A DNA stretch of 7,147 bases from Bacteroidetes bacterium QH_10_64_19 (GTDB taxonomy: Bacteria; Bacteroidota; Rhodothermia; Rhodothermales; Salinibacteraceae). Positions within the stretch are counted from its first letter, which is position 1. Every line of letters begins with the position of its first letter. The position numbers and the translations under genes are program-made. Under the pieces are notes generated by a model, which was not told the DNA's origin, ran no database searches, and was given only the letters and a program-made list of their open reading frames with translations. The DNA lies in NCBI GenBank assembly GCA_003023125.1, contig PXSY01000162.1, positions 1 through 7,147 of the forward strand, given 5' to 3'. Below, one piece after another: positions 1 to 6,185 of this stretch.

Positions 1-291
1 CTGGGTGGTGTCCTCGGACGCCGCCACGTAGAGGGGCCAGGGCGTGCCCGGCTCGTGGTCGATCTTGTCGTCGGGCAGGGCCTCGAGCAGGTCGTCGTGC
101 GAGCGGGTGAGGGGGCCCCAGGTGCGGTCGATGTAGGCACGGAGGGTGTCGAGCCTGTCCGGTGTCGGGCGGGAAACCCGGGTCGTGGGATCGGGGGCCT
201 GCTGGGCCATGGCGGCTCCGGAGCCGAGGGCCAGGGTCGCGAGGAAAAGGGACAGGCCGAGCGGTCGCCAGCAAGAGGCACGATGCATCAT
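1..291 (-). CDS. Secreted trehalase-like glycoside hydrolase, N-terminal part (runs off left edge)
   Basis: Ninety-seven codons are open from an ATG at 291 to the window edge, so only the N-terminus is visible. Residues 1-29 form a textbook Sec signal peptide: Arg at 4 and 9, a hydrophobic core at about 11-22, and an AMA|QQ signal peptidase I site after residue 29. The mature part has a linker rich in Pro, Thr and Arg, then LDTLRAYIDRTW and LTRSHDDLLEALPDDK, followed by a PWPLYVAASED stretch. From memory, this arrangement (YI..W..L.RS..DL...D.K, then PWP.YV..ED) begins bacterial trehalase-family (GH37-like) hydrolases, which split trehalose or a related alpha-glycoside in the periplasm. The catalytic signatures, such as PGGRF and the WDSYF region, would lie beyond the edge, so the family is a reasoned guess. 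A second ATG at 288 is an equally possible start. Another exported alpha-glucoside or mannosylglycerate hydrolase is the main alternative. Confidence 0.6.
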   Translation of the reverse strand, partial: MMHRASCWRPLGLSLFLATLALGSGAAMAQQAPDPTTRVSRPTPDRLDTLRAYIDRTWGPLTRSHDDLLEALPDDKIDHEPGTPWPLYVAASEDTTQ

Positions 292-344
292 GGACATTGG
301 CGTCTTGATCGAGAGGACATACGCTCCCCGCTGCGTTCGTTAAG

Positions 345-372
345 ATTATCGCGTGTTCTCCCCCAATTTAAC
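345..372 (-). promoter_or_regulatory. Weak sigma70-like promoter candidate for the exported hydrolase
   Basis: On the minus strand a GATAAT box (345-350) lies 16 bp downstream of GTTAAA (367-372). The -10 box is about 54 nt upstream of the ATG at 291. The stretch is more AT-rich than its surroundings, as expected for a promoter. The -35 match is poor, and no Bacteroidota-type TAnnTTTG box was found, so this is only a candidate. Confidence 0.25.
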
Positions 373-385
373 GTAGACCCGGAAC

Positions 386-398
386 CGATTGCGAATCG
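386..398. repeat. Perfect inverted repeat CGATT-GCG-AATCG, possible operator
   Basis: Five-base arms, CGATT (386-390) and AATCG (394-398), flank a GCG centre. The element lies just upstream of the candidate promoter of the exported hydrolase and downstream of the stop codon of the small membrane protein gene. The position suits a transcription-factor site, but such a short palindrome can arise by chance and no regulator is visible in the window. Confidence 0.22.
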
Positions 399-432
399 TA
401 GGACGAACGCCGCTCGACCGGAGCCCCCCACT

Positions 433-786
433 TCACTCATCGGGGCTCGCCTCCGCCTCGGCGGACGAGGGATTGGCCGAAACGGCGGCCTGCTCGATGG
501 CATTGAGCCGATGAAGGAGCCGCCAGCGGGCCCCCGTGCCAACGGTCAGGATCACGAAAATCACGCCGTACGAGATGGCGGTCAACTCTTTCACGTCTTC
601 CGGCGATACAAAGGGAACGCGGGTCGTGAGCAGCCACTCGGCCAGCACGTTCCCCTCCACCACCAGCAGGGTGCCAAGCGCCACGAGCAGCACGCCGCGG
701 ATGGCCAGGCCCCACCAGAGATAGCCGCGCAGGAGCGGGGCTCCATGCTTCGTGTCGTGAACGCGGCCAAGAAGTCGATCGAGCAT
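433..786 (-). CDS. Small two-helix membrane protein of unknown function
   Basis: This is a 117-aa protein that I do not recognise. It starts MLDRLLGRVHD, followed by a first hydrophobic helix at about 22-44 (GYLWWGLAIRGVLLVALGTL and onward). A polar loop with VSPEDVKEL follows, then a second helix at about 67-85 (LTAISYGVIFVILTVG). A basic stretch (ARWRLLHRLN) and an acidic, Ala/Ser-rich C-terminal tail end the protein. The frame is open further up to an ATG at 849, but those 21 extra codons have mixed third positions (roughly half G/C) and an unconvincing Cys/Ser-rich sequence, while codons after 786 are strongly G/C-ending. I therefore chose the ATG at 786. No Shine-Dalgarno is evident. It lies on the same strand as the exported hydrolase, 141 bp upstream of it; the promoter candidate between them suggests separate transcription. 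It is probably an inner-membrane protein. Confidence 0.6.
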   Translation of the reverse strand: MLDRLLGRVHDTKHGAPLLRGYLWWGLAIRGVLLVALGTLLVVEGNVLAEWLLTTRVPFVSPEDVKELTAISYGVIFVILTVGTGARWRLLHRLNAIEQAAVSANPSSAEAEASPDE

Positions 787-1304
787 GAGGGCAAGAGAGG
801 AAGCAAGAAGCGTCTCTGTGCTTCTGCAATGACAGATTCGACTCGGCATGGACCGCCCGATGCACGAGTCATGAGGTACGAATCACACGGGTTTCGGTGG
901 AAAACGTCGGCGGGATCAGTAGGATTCTCCTCTGGGGACGTTCGGAAGGCCAAGCGTTGCAACGGGGAAACGGGGGCGACGCAAGATTGATCGTCGCGTC
1001 CGTCGTGCGGCGAAGAACCTGCTGGGTGCGCTCGGCGAGGGGACGCATCATTCCCTCTGCTGCCCCGCCCAGGAGGCGCCGAAGCACGCGGCAGCGGGGC
1101 ACCATTCGTCGCGACCAACGCGACCAAGAGTCCGGGCGTCCCGGAACGTCGGCTCGTCGTCAGGCGAGGTGCAAGTCTGTGCCCCGTGGCACAGTGGCGC
1201 CAACTACGCGGTCGCCGAAGCGCTGTCCCGTGCCGGTGTGTAGAACCGAAGACGCAGGGCGTGGTGTGATTGCCCCTTTCGTCATCGGAAGCGCGGACGA
1301 GCGC
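787..1304. other. Non-coding stretch of about 520 bp between minus-strand genes
   Basis: I see no convincing gene here. An ATG-started minus-strand frame at 869-1105 (78 codons) ends about 20 bp before the 849 ATG of the next gene. Its first half has fairly G/C-rich third positions, but the second half does not, and the protein resembles nothing I know. A plus-strand frame running 897-1430 is very Arg-rich and overlaps the end of the GWxTD gene, so it is probably a by-product of high GC. The segment contains the two hairpins listed separately and presumably the promoter of the small membrane protein gene, for which I could not choose a box. Confidence 0.5.
1177..1194. repeat. Perfect 7-bp hairpin in the intergenic region
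   Basis: CTGTGCC (1177-1183) and GGCACAG (1188-1194) pair perfectly around a CCGT loop. The hairpin lies about 110 bp past the stop codon of the GWxTD gene. There is no T-run on either strand, so it is not a classic intrinsic terminator. It could be part of a longer 3'-UTR fold or an attenuating structure, or it could be chance. Confidence 0.3.
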
Positions 1305-1306
1305 TT
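1289..1306 (-). terminator. Hairpin overlapping the stop codon of the GWxTD gene
   Basis: Read on the minus strand, AAGCGC pairs with GCGCTT across a six-base loop, and the first bases of the stem are part of the TAA stop (1305-1307). The position fits transcription termination or 3'-end protection of the mRNA. The stem is only 6 bp and no T-run follows, so termination is a weak inference. Confidence 0.25.
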
Positions 1307-3491
1307 AGTTTCCGGCCCCTCGGGGTTGCAGCACGAAATCGAGGCTACGGGAGACGGTCGTGCCGGCCACCTCGTCGGTCACACGGACCGTCACGCGCAC
1401 GTCCTGCGGCGCGTCCCGCTCGATCTGTGACAGGTCGAGCCGGATGATCTCGTCCGTGCGGCGCGACGTGCCCTCCATCGTCATCTCGGTGGTGGTGCGC
1501 TGCGTGTCGGTGCCGCGAAAGAGTTCCGTCCAGCCGCGCTTCGTCTCGCCCTCCGCCTCGTACGAGACCGTGTATCGCGTCCGGTCGTTGGTATCGTAGG
1601 CAAGGTGGTAGATCTCGAATGAGAGCAGCAGCGGCGTGTCGGGGGAGAGATTCCGGAACGGATAGGGCTGTGCCTTCTGTGCGGACGTGGCGGGGGCGAG
1701 GGCGGTGTCGGCGGCAGCTAGCACCTTCACGTCGCTCATTTCTACCTGCGCCCCTCTCGCCCGGAGCGGCCGCATCGAGTCCGCGCGGGCCGTCGCCATT
1801 CGTCGCTTCGGCCCCATGCGCAGGTCGCGGGACGACGTGGAATCGGTGGGCCACAGTTGATGCTGGCCCCACTGCAGGCCGAGGTGATAAGGCGTCGTCG
1901 TGCCGCGGAACGTGAGGGGCTCAGGGACGAGCATCCGCGCCTTGGGCTCCGACGCCACCTCCACCGGGTACCGGCGACGCTTGCGCTCGGAAGCGCTGCG
2001 GTCCTCGTTGTACTGGACCGCCGAGACGGTGAGCAGCGAGGCGCCGAGCGAGTCGTCCTCCCCCATCGGAAGCGCGGCGGCGGGCACGCCCCAGTAGACC
2101 TCCGTCCGCGTGGTGCCATCCCTCTCCAGGAAGCGTGCCGTACGGACCGACACGGGGAGCTGAGCAGAGCCGTCGAGCAGGGTCGTGTGCTGGCGCGGCA
2201 TGGCCTCCTCGCGCCGCTGGGCCGCCCGCCGATCTTCCTGTCGCGCCCGCGACACCATGCGCGTCACGAACTGGGTGGGGAATCCGTATCCCTGGGTCGA
2301 GCTCGAAAAGACGCGACGCGTCTGTCCCACCCCCGCCCCCACCTGCACGGACCGCTGGTCCGATGCTCCGGTGACGCCTCCCCCGAACTGTTCGTCCATC
2401 TCGGCCGCCGTGGCCTGCATCTCTTGCCAGCCTGCATAGTTGGCAATCTCCGTGTATCGGCTGCTAAAGTTGATGTGGTAGAGGGCCAACTCGCGGTAGA
2501 TGGCCCGCATGGCCATGAGGGCCGAGTAGGCAATGTTGAGCCCCCGTTCCGAGTTGGCCCGCTGCCGCGTCAGGTAGGAGGGCATCAGCTCATTGGCCGT
2601 CGCGATCGTAAAGCAGTCCGACGTGTCCTCCTCCGCAAACAGGTAGAAGCCGGAATCGTCGATGTGGGTGTAGAGCCAGAGTTCGCTCTCCGGAAAGCTG
2701 GACGGCGGCACATTGACCCCAAACCGGTACACCTCCCGGAAGAACTCCCCGTCCTCGTAGTCCAGCGAGCGCCGTTTGTACGGGGCGCCGAAGCGAAGCT
2801 CGACGACGCCCCGATCGTCGAGCCCACTCACTCGCTCCGCGCATCTATAATTCTGCCGGGCCTGTGTCAGACGGGTTATGTGCTCCTCCAGGCGCTCGTT
2901 TGTGTCGGTGGCCGGGAGCGGGTCAAAGCCGCGCCACCACTCCACGAGGGATGTGCCGGCCTCGGGCCGGAAGGTCCACGTGTCTGGGGGGGCGGAACGG
3001 TCCTGTTCGATGACTCGGGCCAGCGCCGAGTCCGCCATGAGGGGCGCAAGCTGAGCTACGCGGCGCCGGAACAGCGATCGTGCGGTCGCCGAGGTATCCG
3101 TTCCCACCCGGCGAAGAAGGGACCGATAGACCTCCACGGCGTGAAGCCGCTCGCCCCGGAGCCGCTCGGGCGTGAGGTGTCGGAGATAGGCGTCGGCGAG
3201 ACGCGTGTCGAACCGCCCGGCAGCCCGGAGGGCCTGCAGTCCGCTGCGCCAAGTCGACCGTGCCTTGTCGGGCTGCCCGGCCCGGTCGTACGCCCGCCCG
3301 AGCCAGTAGGCCACAGCGCCGTGCGACGGGACGGTGCGCGCTGAGTCGGCCCGCAGCGTCGAACGCAGAATGGGGATCGCCTCCTCGGCCCGCCCTTCGT
3401 CGAGAAGACGCACACTCCACACGGCGAAAGCCACTCGCGATCTCCATGAGCATTGAGAGGGCGTGCAGGCCGATGCAGCGCGGGCGCTCAT
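1305..3491 (-). CDS. Divergent GWxTD-domain protein with TPR-like N-terminus
   Basis: This is a protein of about 728 aa. Residues 24-130 are helical and TPR-like (LLDEGRAEEAIPILRS; YWLGRAYDRAGQPDKARSTW). Residues 184-240 match the GWxTD layout: WWRGFDPLPATDTNE for the family's FWxxRDPTPGTxxNE, an EEH helix, then SGLDDRG and ELRFGAP in place of GWxTDRG and YIxYGxP. The defining Gly-Trp pair is therefore degenerate. A charged helix (about 411-435) and beta-rich C-terminal parts follow, with LLLSFEIYHL (621-630) and VTVRVTD (700-706) typical of the family's last domain. The family's function is unknown and members are usually exported. The start is uncertain: the frame is open to a GTG at 3671, but the extra 60 residues are Arg-rich and do not look coding. 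ATG 3491 is used here; GTG codons at 3434 and 3422 are alternatives. No start gives a signal peptide, which is odd. The gene is divergent from the CDP-alcohol phosphotransferase gene. Confidence 0.75.
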   Translation of the reverse strand: MSARAASACTPSQCSWRSRVAFAVWSVRLLDEGRAEEAIPILRSTLRADSARTVPSHGAVAYWLGRAYDRAGQPDKARSTWRSGLQALRAAGRFDTRLADAYLRHLTPERLRGERLHAVEVYRSLLRRVGTDTSATARSLFRRRVAQLAPLMADSALARVIEQDRSAPPDTWTFRPEAGTSLVEWWRGFDPLPATDTNERLEEHITRLTQARQNYRCAERVSGLDDRGVVELRFGAPYKRRSLDYEDGEFFREVYRFGVNVPPSSFPESELWLYTHIDDSGFYLFAEEDTSDCFTIATANELMPSYLTRQRANSERGLNIAYSALMAMRAIYRELALYHINFSSRYTEIANYAGWQEMQATAAEMDEQFGGGVTGASDQRSVQVGAGVGQTRRVFSSSTQGYGFPTQFVTRMVSRARQEDRRAAQRREEAMPRQHTTLLDGSAQLPVSVRTARFLERDGTTRTEVYWGVPAAALPMGEDDSLGASLLTVSAVQYNEDRSASERKRRRYPVEVASEPKARMLVPEPLTFRGTTTPYHLGLQWGQHQLWPTDSTSSRDLRMGPKRRMATARADSMRPLRARGAQVEMSDVKVLAAADTALAPATSAQKAQPYPFRNLSPDTPLLLSFEIYHLAYDTNDRTRYTVSYEAEGETKRGWTELFRGTDTQRTTTEMTMEGTSRRTDEIIRLDLSQIERDAPQDVRVTVRVTDEVAGTTVSRSLDFVLQPRGAGN

Positions 3492-3688
3492 GACGAACTG
3501 ATTGGCTTCAGGGCGATTGTACACAGATCCACAGCGTCCGGGAGTTAGTAGATGTTCACCGGACCTTCGTCGTTCCCAGGAGCGCCCGGAATGCAGCAGA
3601 CCCGTTACGAATCGGTAGACTGGGAATCCGTCGTTGCGTGCGGGCGTGTTTTGCTCCGAGTTACGCCGCACAGAGCAACGTACCCCCC
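3492..3688. promoter_or_regulatory. Divergent intergenic region holding both promoters
   Basis: These 197 bp separate the minus-strand GWxTD gene from the plus-strand phosphotransferase gene, so promoters for both should lie here. On the minus strand TACAAT (3516-3521) is a possible -10 box about 25 bp before the ATG at 3491, but I find no good -35. If used, it would give a very short leader and would support ATG 3491 over the upstream GTG. No convincing plus-strand promoter was identified. Frames open through the region on both strands have unbiased third positions and look non-coding. Confidence 0.35.
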
Positions 3689-4396
3689 GTGCCCTCGCTC
3701 ACGTCCTGTGCCCGATCGCTACCTCCCATCGAGCGCTGGTCGCTTGCCAACGCCGTGGCCGTACTTCTCGCGGCCGCGGGTGCCGTATGGCTCTGGACTC
3801 TCGCTCCGCTCTTTCTCGTGGGCGGGGTCATGCTGGGACTCCTCGTGGTGATCAAACGTGGACGCTGGACGCCGAAGGACTCTTTTGGAGCCGCGAACGC
3901 CGTGACGGCCGCTCGAATCGGGCTGTTGGGCCTCCTGCTCCCGGCGGCCTCCGCACATCCGGCGGCACTCATTGCGCTCAGCCTGCTGATCCTTGCCCTC
4001 GACGGCCTCGACGGGTGGCTGGCTCGGCGATGCGGGCTCTCGTCAGAGTTCGGCGCGTTTTTCGATAAGGAGAGCGACGCTCTTTTCCTCCTTCTCCTCT
4101 GCGGAATCGCGGCGCTCCAGGGCCCCCTTCCCGCCTGGATTCTGGGGGCGGGCCTGCTGCGCTACGGATTTGTCGTCCTGGTCTTTCTCCTCCCCACCCC
4201 ACAGAATAGAGAGACGCGCTCCACACTGGCCCGCTACGTGTATGGATGCATGGTGTGTGCTCTGCTTCTGTCGTTTCTTCCGTATCCGGGTCTGTACCGT
4301 CCGGTCGTGGCCGTGGCCTCGGTGGCACTGGTGACGTCCTTCGGGCGGTCGCTCTGGGGGATCGTTGCCCCGCAGTGGGCGTTCGGGGAGCCGTGA
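3689..4396 (+). CDS. CDP-alcohol phosphatidyltransferase family membrane enzyme
   Basis: This 235-aa integral membrane enzyme carries the full family signature, D-x2-DG-x2-AR-x8-G-x3-D-x3-D: Asp105, Asp108-Gly109, Ala112-Arg113, Gly122, Asp126 and Asp130. The aspartates bind the metal ions and catalyse displacement of CMP from a CDP-alcohol by a second alcohol in the membrane. The signature is preceded by FGAANAVTAARIGLL (67-81), the usual family entry helix, and about six hydrophobic helices are visible (about 19-38, 40-55, 73-86, 91-105, 131-169 and 184-220, some perhaps double). Family members make phosphatidylglycerophosphate, phosphatidylserine, phosphatidylinositol-type lipids or archaetidyl lipids; the acceptor cannot be told from the sequence. 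I chose GTG 3689 because third positions become G/C-biased there. An in-frame GTG at 3638 would add 17 residues that look less coding. The sulfatase-superfamily gene follows 64 bp downstream on the same strand, probably co-transcribed. Confidence 0.85.
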   Translation: MPSLTSCARSLPPIERWSLANAVAVLLAAAGAVWLWTLAPLFLVGGVMLGLLVVIKRGRWTPKDSFGAANAVTAARIGLLGLLLPAASAHPAALIALSLLILALDGLDGWLARRCGLSSEFGAFFDKESDALFLLLLCGIAALQGPLPAWILGAGLLRYGFVVLVFLLPTPQNRETRSTLARYVYGCMVCALLLSFLPYPGLYRPVVAVASVALVTSFGRSLWGIVAPQWAFGEP

Positions 4397-4460
4397 ATCG
4401 GACGGAGACGGTCCCTTCCCCGACCACGGTCCGCCCTTCTTTGTCTGCAGCCCTCCGCCG

Positions 4461-6179
4461 ATGTCAGCTCAATGGCGCACATCCCTCTCGGCGCCCGGCC
4501 GGGCGATGGGTCGTTTCGTGGGGGCGTGGGGAGTCCTCACCCTGTGTCCGTTCCTGCCGGCCCTGGTGTCCCCGCTCCCGCGGAGCCCGTACTTTCCGCT
4601 CTGCGTGGAGGTGCTCGTCCTCGTCACGGCGGTTGTGTACGCAGGCCGTACGCGATGGGAGCGCGCGGCGCGCGTCGGGGCAGGCCTCGGCATTGCCGTC
4701 TTGCTGCTCTACGAGGCGTACGACGCGACGGTCTACACGGCCTTCCGCCGAAGCGGCATCCTGTACGAGGATGTCCAGTTTGTGGACAACCTGAGCTACT
4801 TCGTCCTCAATCTTTGGTCGTGGCGATCGGGCGGCATCGCTCTGCTGGCGCTTGTCGCCGTCCTCGGGCTCGGGGTCCTCGTTGCGTGGAGCCTGCGCAC
4901 GGTGGCGCGCACAGGACGGTACGGCGGATGCCGGGGCCTCTTACTCGCCGCGCATCTCGTGGCGTGGCCGCTGGTCGGGGCCGTGGGGCCGGCGCTGGAG
5001 CTCGGGCCCGTCAACCTCACCTATCAGTCCTCCAACGATCGGACCCGCGTGCGGACCACCGTCACTCGCGCCGCGGCCAACGTGCAGGCGTCGCTCCGCC
5101 TGCAGGACATGCTCGACTCCCTGCAGACCGCCCCGGTGGACTCGACCTACGCTACCTACAATACGCTTTCGCTCGACCGGCGCCCCCCGATTTACCTCAT
5201 CCTGATCGAGTCGTACGGATCTGCCCTCAACACCCATCCGCAGCTTCGGGCCCCGTACCGCAATCTCATCCGACGCACGGATTCTGTCTTCGCCGCGGAC
5301 GGATGGCACCGGGCCACGGCCCGGGCCGACATTCCCGTGCGGGGCGGACGCTCCTGGCTCTCCATCGCGTCGCTCCTCACAGGCGTACGGGTCCAGCGCC
5401 AGCTCCTCTACAACCAGTTCCAGGACAACGCGCTGCGCACAGGCGCCGAGATTCCCCACCTCATCCGCTTCCTCAACCGCCAGGAGTACCGCACGCTCGC
5501 CCTCCAGCCCTTCACCTTCGAGCGGCCCGGGCTCCCGGTCCGCAACCTCTACGACTTTGATCAGACGATCTACCGAAAAGACCTGAACTACCGAGGCCCG
5601 TCCTACGGCCTCGCCGACGCGCCCGACCAGTACAGCCTGCACTACACGCACGAGAATTATCTGGCCCCGTCGGAGAACCCGTTCTTTCTCTTCTTCGAGA
5701 CGGTCGACTCGCACTCGCTCTGGAACTACGGTCTCCCGCCCTACCTCGGCGACTGGCGCCGGTTCAACGAACAAACGACGGCCCAGCGCTCTCCTCATCC
5801 CGATACGGCGTCGTTTCCACCGGTCTTCCTGCCGGACTCCGTGACGACGCCCGTCATCTACGACCAGCCCACGCCGCAGCGCTACCTGCGTCACGTGGCC
5901 CACGAGTGGCGCGTCCTCCGCGAGTACCTGACCGCGAAGGCCCCGCCCGGCAGCCTCGTGCTCCTTCTGGGCGACCATCAGCCGCCCCTCATTGAGACGA
6001 CCGACCGCACGGTTCCCCTCCATGTGCTCAGTACCGACGCCACGCTTGTGAATCGCGTCCGGCAGCACGGGTTTACCGACGGGCTTCCCCCAACCGATGA
6101 GGGTCCGACCCTGCGGCAGGAAGGACTCTGTCCGCCGCTGCGGCCTGAGGGCGTCTCCCCGTCGCTGTTGGTGCGATAG
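4461..6179 (+). CDS. LtaS/OpgB-like membrane phospho-transferase or sulfatase (alkaline phosphatase superfamily)
   Basis: The protein is 572 aa. Five hydrophobic helices (about 18-38, 44-62, 70-87, 124-144, 158-177) are followed by an extracytoplasmic domain, the layout of lipoteichoic-acid synthase and phosphoglycerol transferase OpgB. Alkaline-phosphatase-superfamily motifs are in order: YLILIESYG with metal-ligand candidate Glu250; GGRSWLSIASLLTG with Ser298 as likely nucleophile, where LtaS uses Thr; FFETVDSHSLW with Asp416 and His418; and LLLGDHQPP with metal ligands Asp505 and His506. The sulfatase CxPxR motif is absent, so a phospho-head-group transferase or phosphodiesterase is more likely than a true sulfatase. 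The C-terminal 25 residues contain a small internal repeat (LRQEGLCP, LRPEGVSP). ATG 4461 is used; ATG 4506 would also keep every helix, and the first codons after 4461 are less G/C-biased. The partner CDP-alcohol enzyme upstream suggests a joint lipid or glycan head-group pathway. Confidence 0.8.
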   Translation: MSAQWRTSLSAPGRAMGRFVGAWGVLTLCPFLPALVSPLPRSPYFPLCVEVLVLVTAVVYAGRTRWERAARVGAGLGIAVLLLYEAYDATVYTAFRRSGILYEDVQFVDNLSYFVLNLWSWRSGGIALLALVAVLGLGVLVAWSLRTVARTGRYGGCRGLLLAAHLVAWPLVGAVGPALELGPVNLTYQSSNDRTRVRTTVTRAAANVQASLRLQDMLDSLQTAPVDSTYATYNTLSLDRRPPIYLILIESYGSALNTHPQLRAPYRNLIRRTDSVFAADGWHRATARADIPVRGGRSWLSIASLLTGVRVQRQLLYNQFQDNALRTGAEIPHLIRFLNRQEYRTLALQPFTFERPGLPVRNLYDFDQTIYRKDLNYRGPSYGLADAPDQYSLHYTHENYLAPSENPFFLFFETVDSHSLWNYGLPPYLGDWRRFNEQTTAQRSPHPDTASFPPVFLPDSVTTPVIYDQPTPQRYLRHVAHEWRVLREYLTAKAPPGSLVLLLGDHQPPLIETTDRTVPLHVLSTDATLVNRVRQHGFTDGLPPTDEGPTLRQEGLCPPLRPEGVSPSLLVR

Positions 6180-6185
6180 TCCTGC

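Noticed and set aside
55..990. Plus-strand open frame of 311 codons across the left end
   Set aside because: It runs antisense to the signal-peptide gene and the small membrane protein and contains no domain or coherent hydrophobic pattern.
591..1127. Minus-strand frame of 178 codons ending inside the small membrane protein gene
   Set aside because: Its C-terminal third is an out-of-frame reading of the two-helix protein, and the rest has no coding character.
1171..1260. Possible tRNA-like or structured RNA around the 7-bp hairpin
   Set aside because: No cloverleaf, acceptor stem or TpsiC-like loop could be assembled; only the single hairpin is supported.
897..1430. Plus-strand open frame of 177 codons in the gene-free region
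   Set aside because: It is extremely Arg-rich, without a motif, and runs into the antisense of the GWxTD gene.
1857..3344. Plus-strand open frame of 495 codons opposite the GWxTD gene
   Set aside because: It is antisense to a protein with recognisable domains. The translation is rich in Arg, Gly, His and Pro with no motif, as expected opposite a gene with G/C-ending codons.
4472..5560. Plus-strand open frame of 362 codons overlapping the LtaS-like gene
   Set aside because: It is a shifted reading of the same DNA, very rich in Arg, Pro, Ala and Gly; the true frame has transmembrane helices and all catalytic motifs.
4941..6068. Minus-strand open frame of 375 codons opposite the LtaS-like gene
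   Set aside because: It is antisense to the alkaline-phosphatase-superfamily domain, is dominated by Val, Arg, Glu and Gly, and has no recognisable domain.
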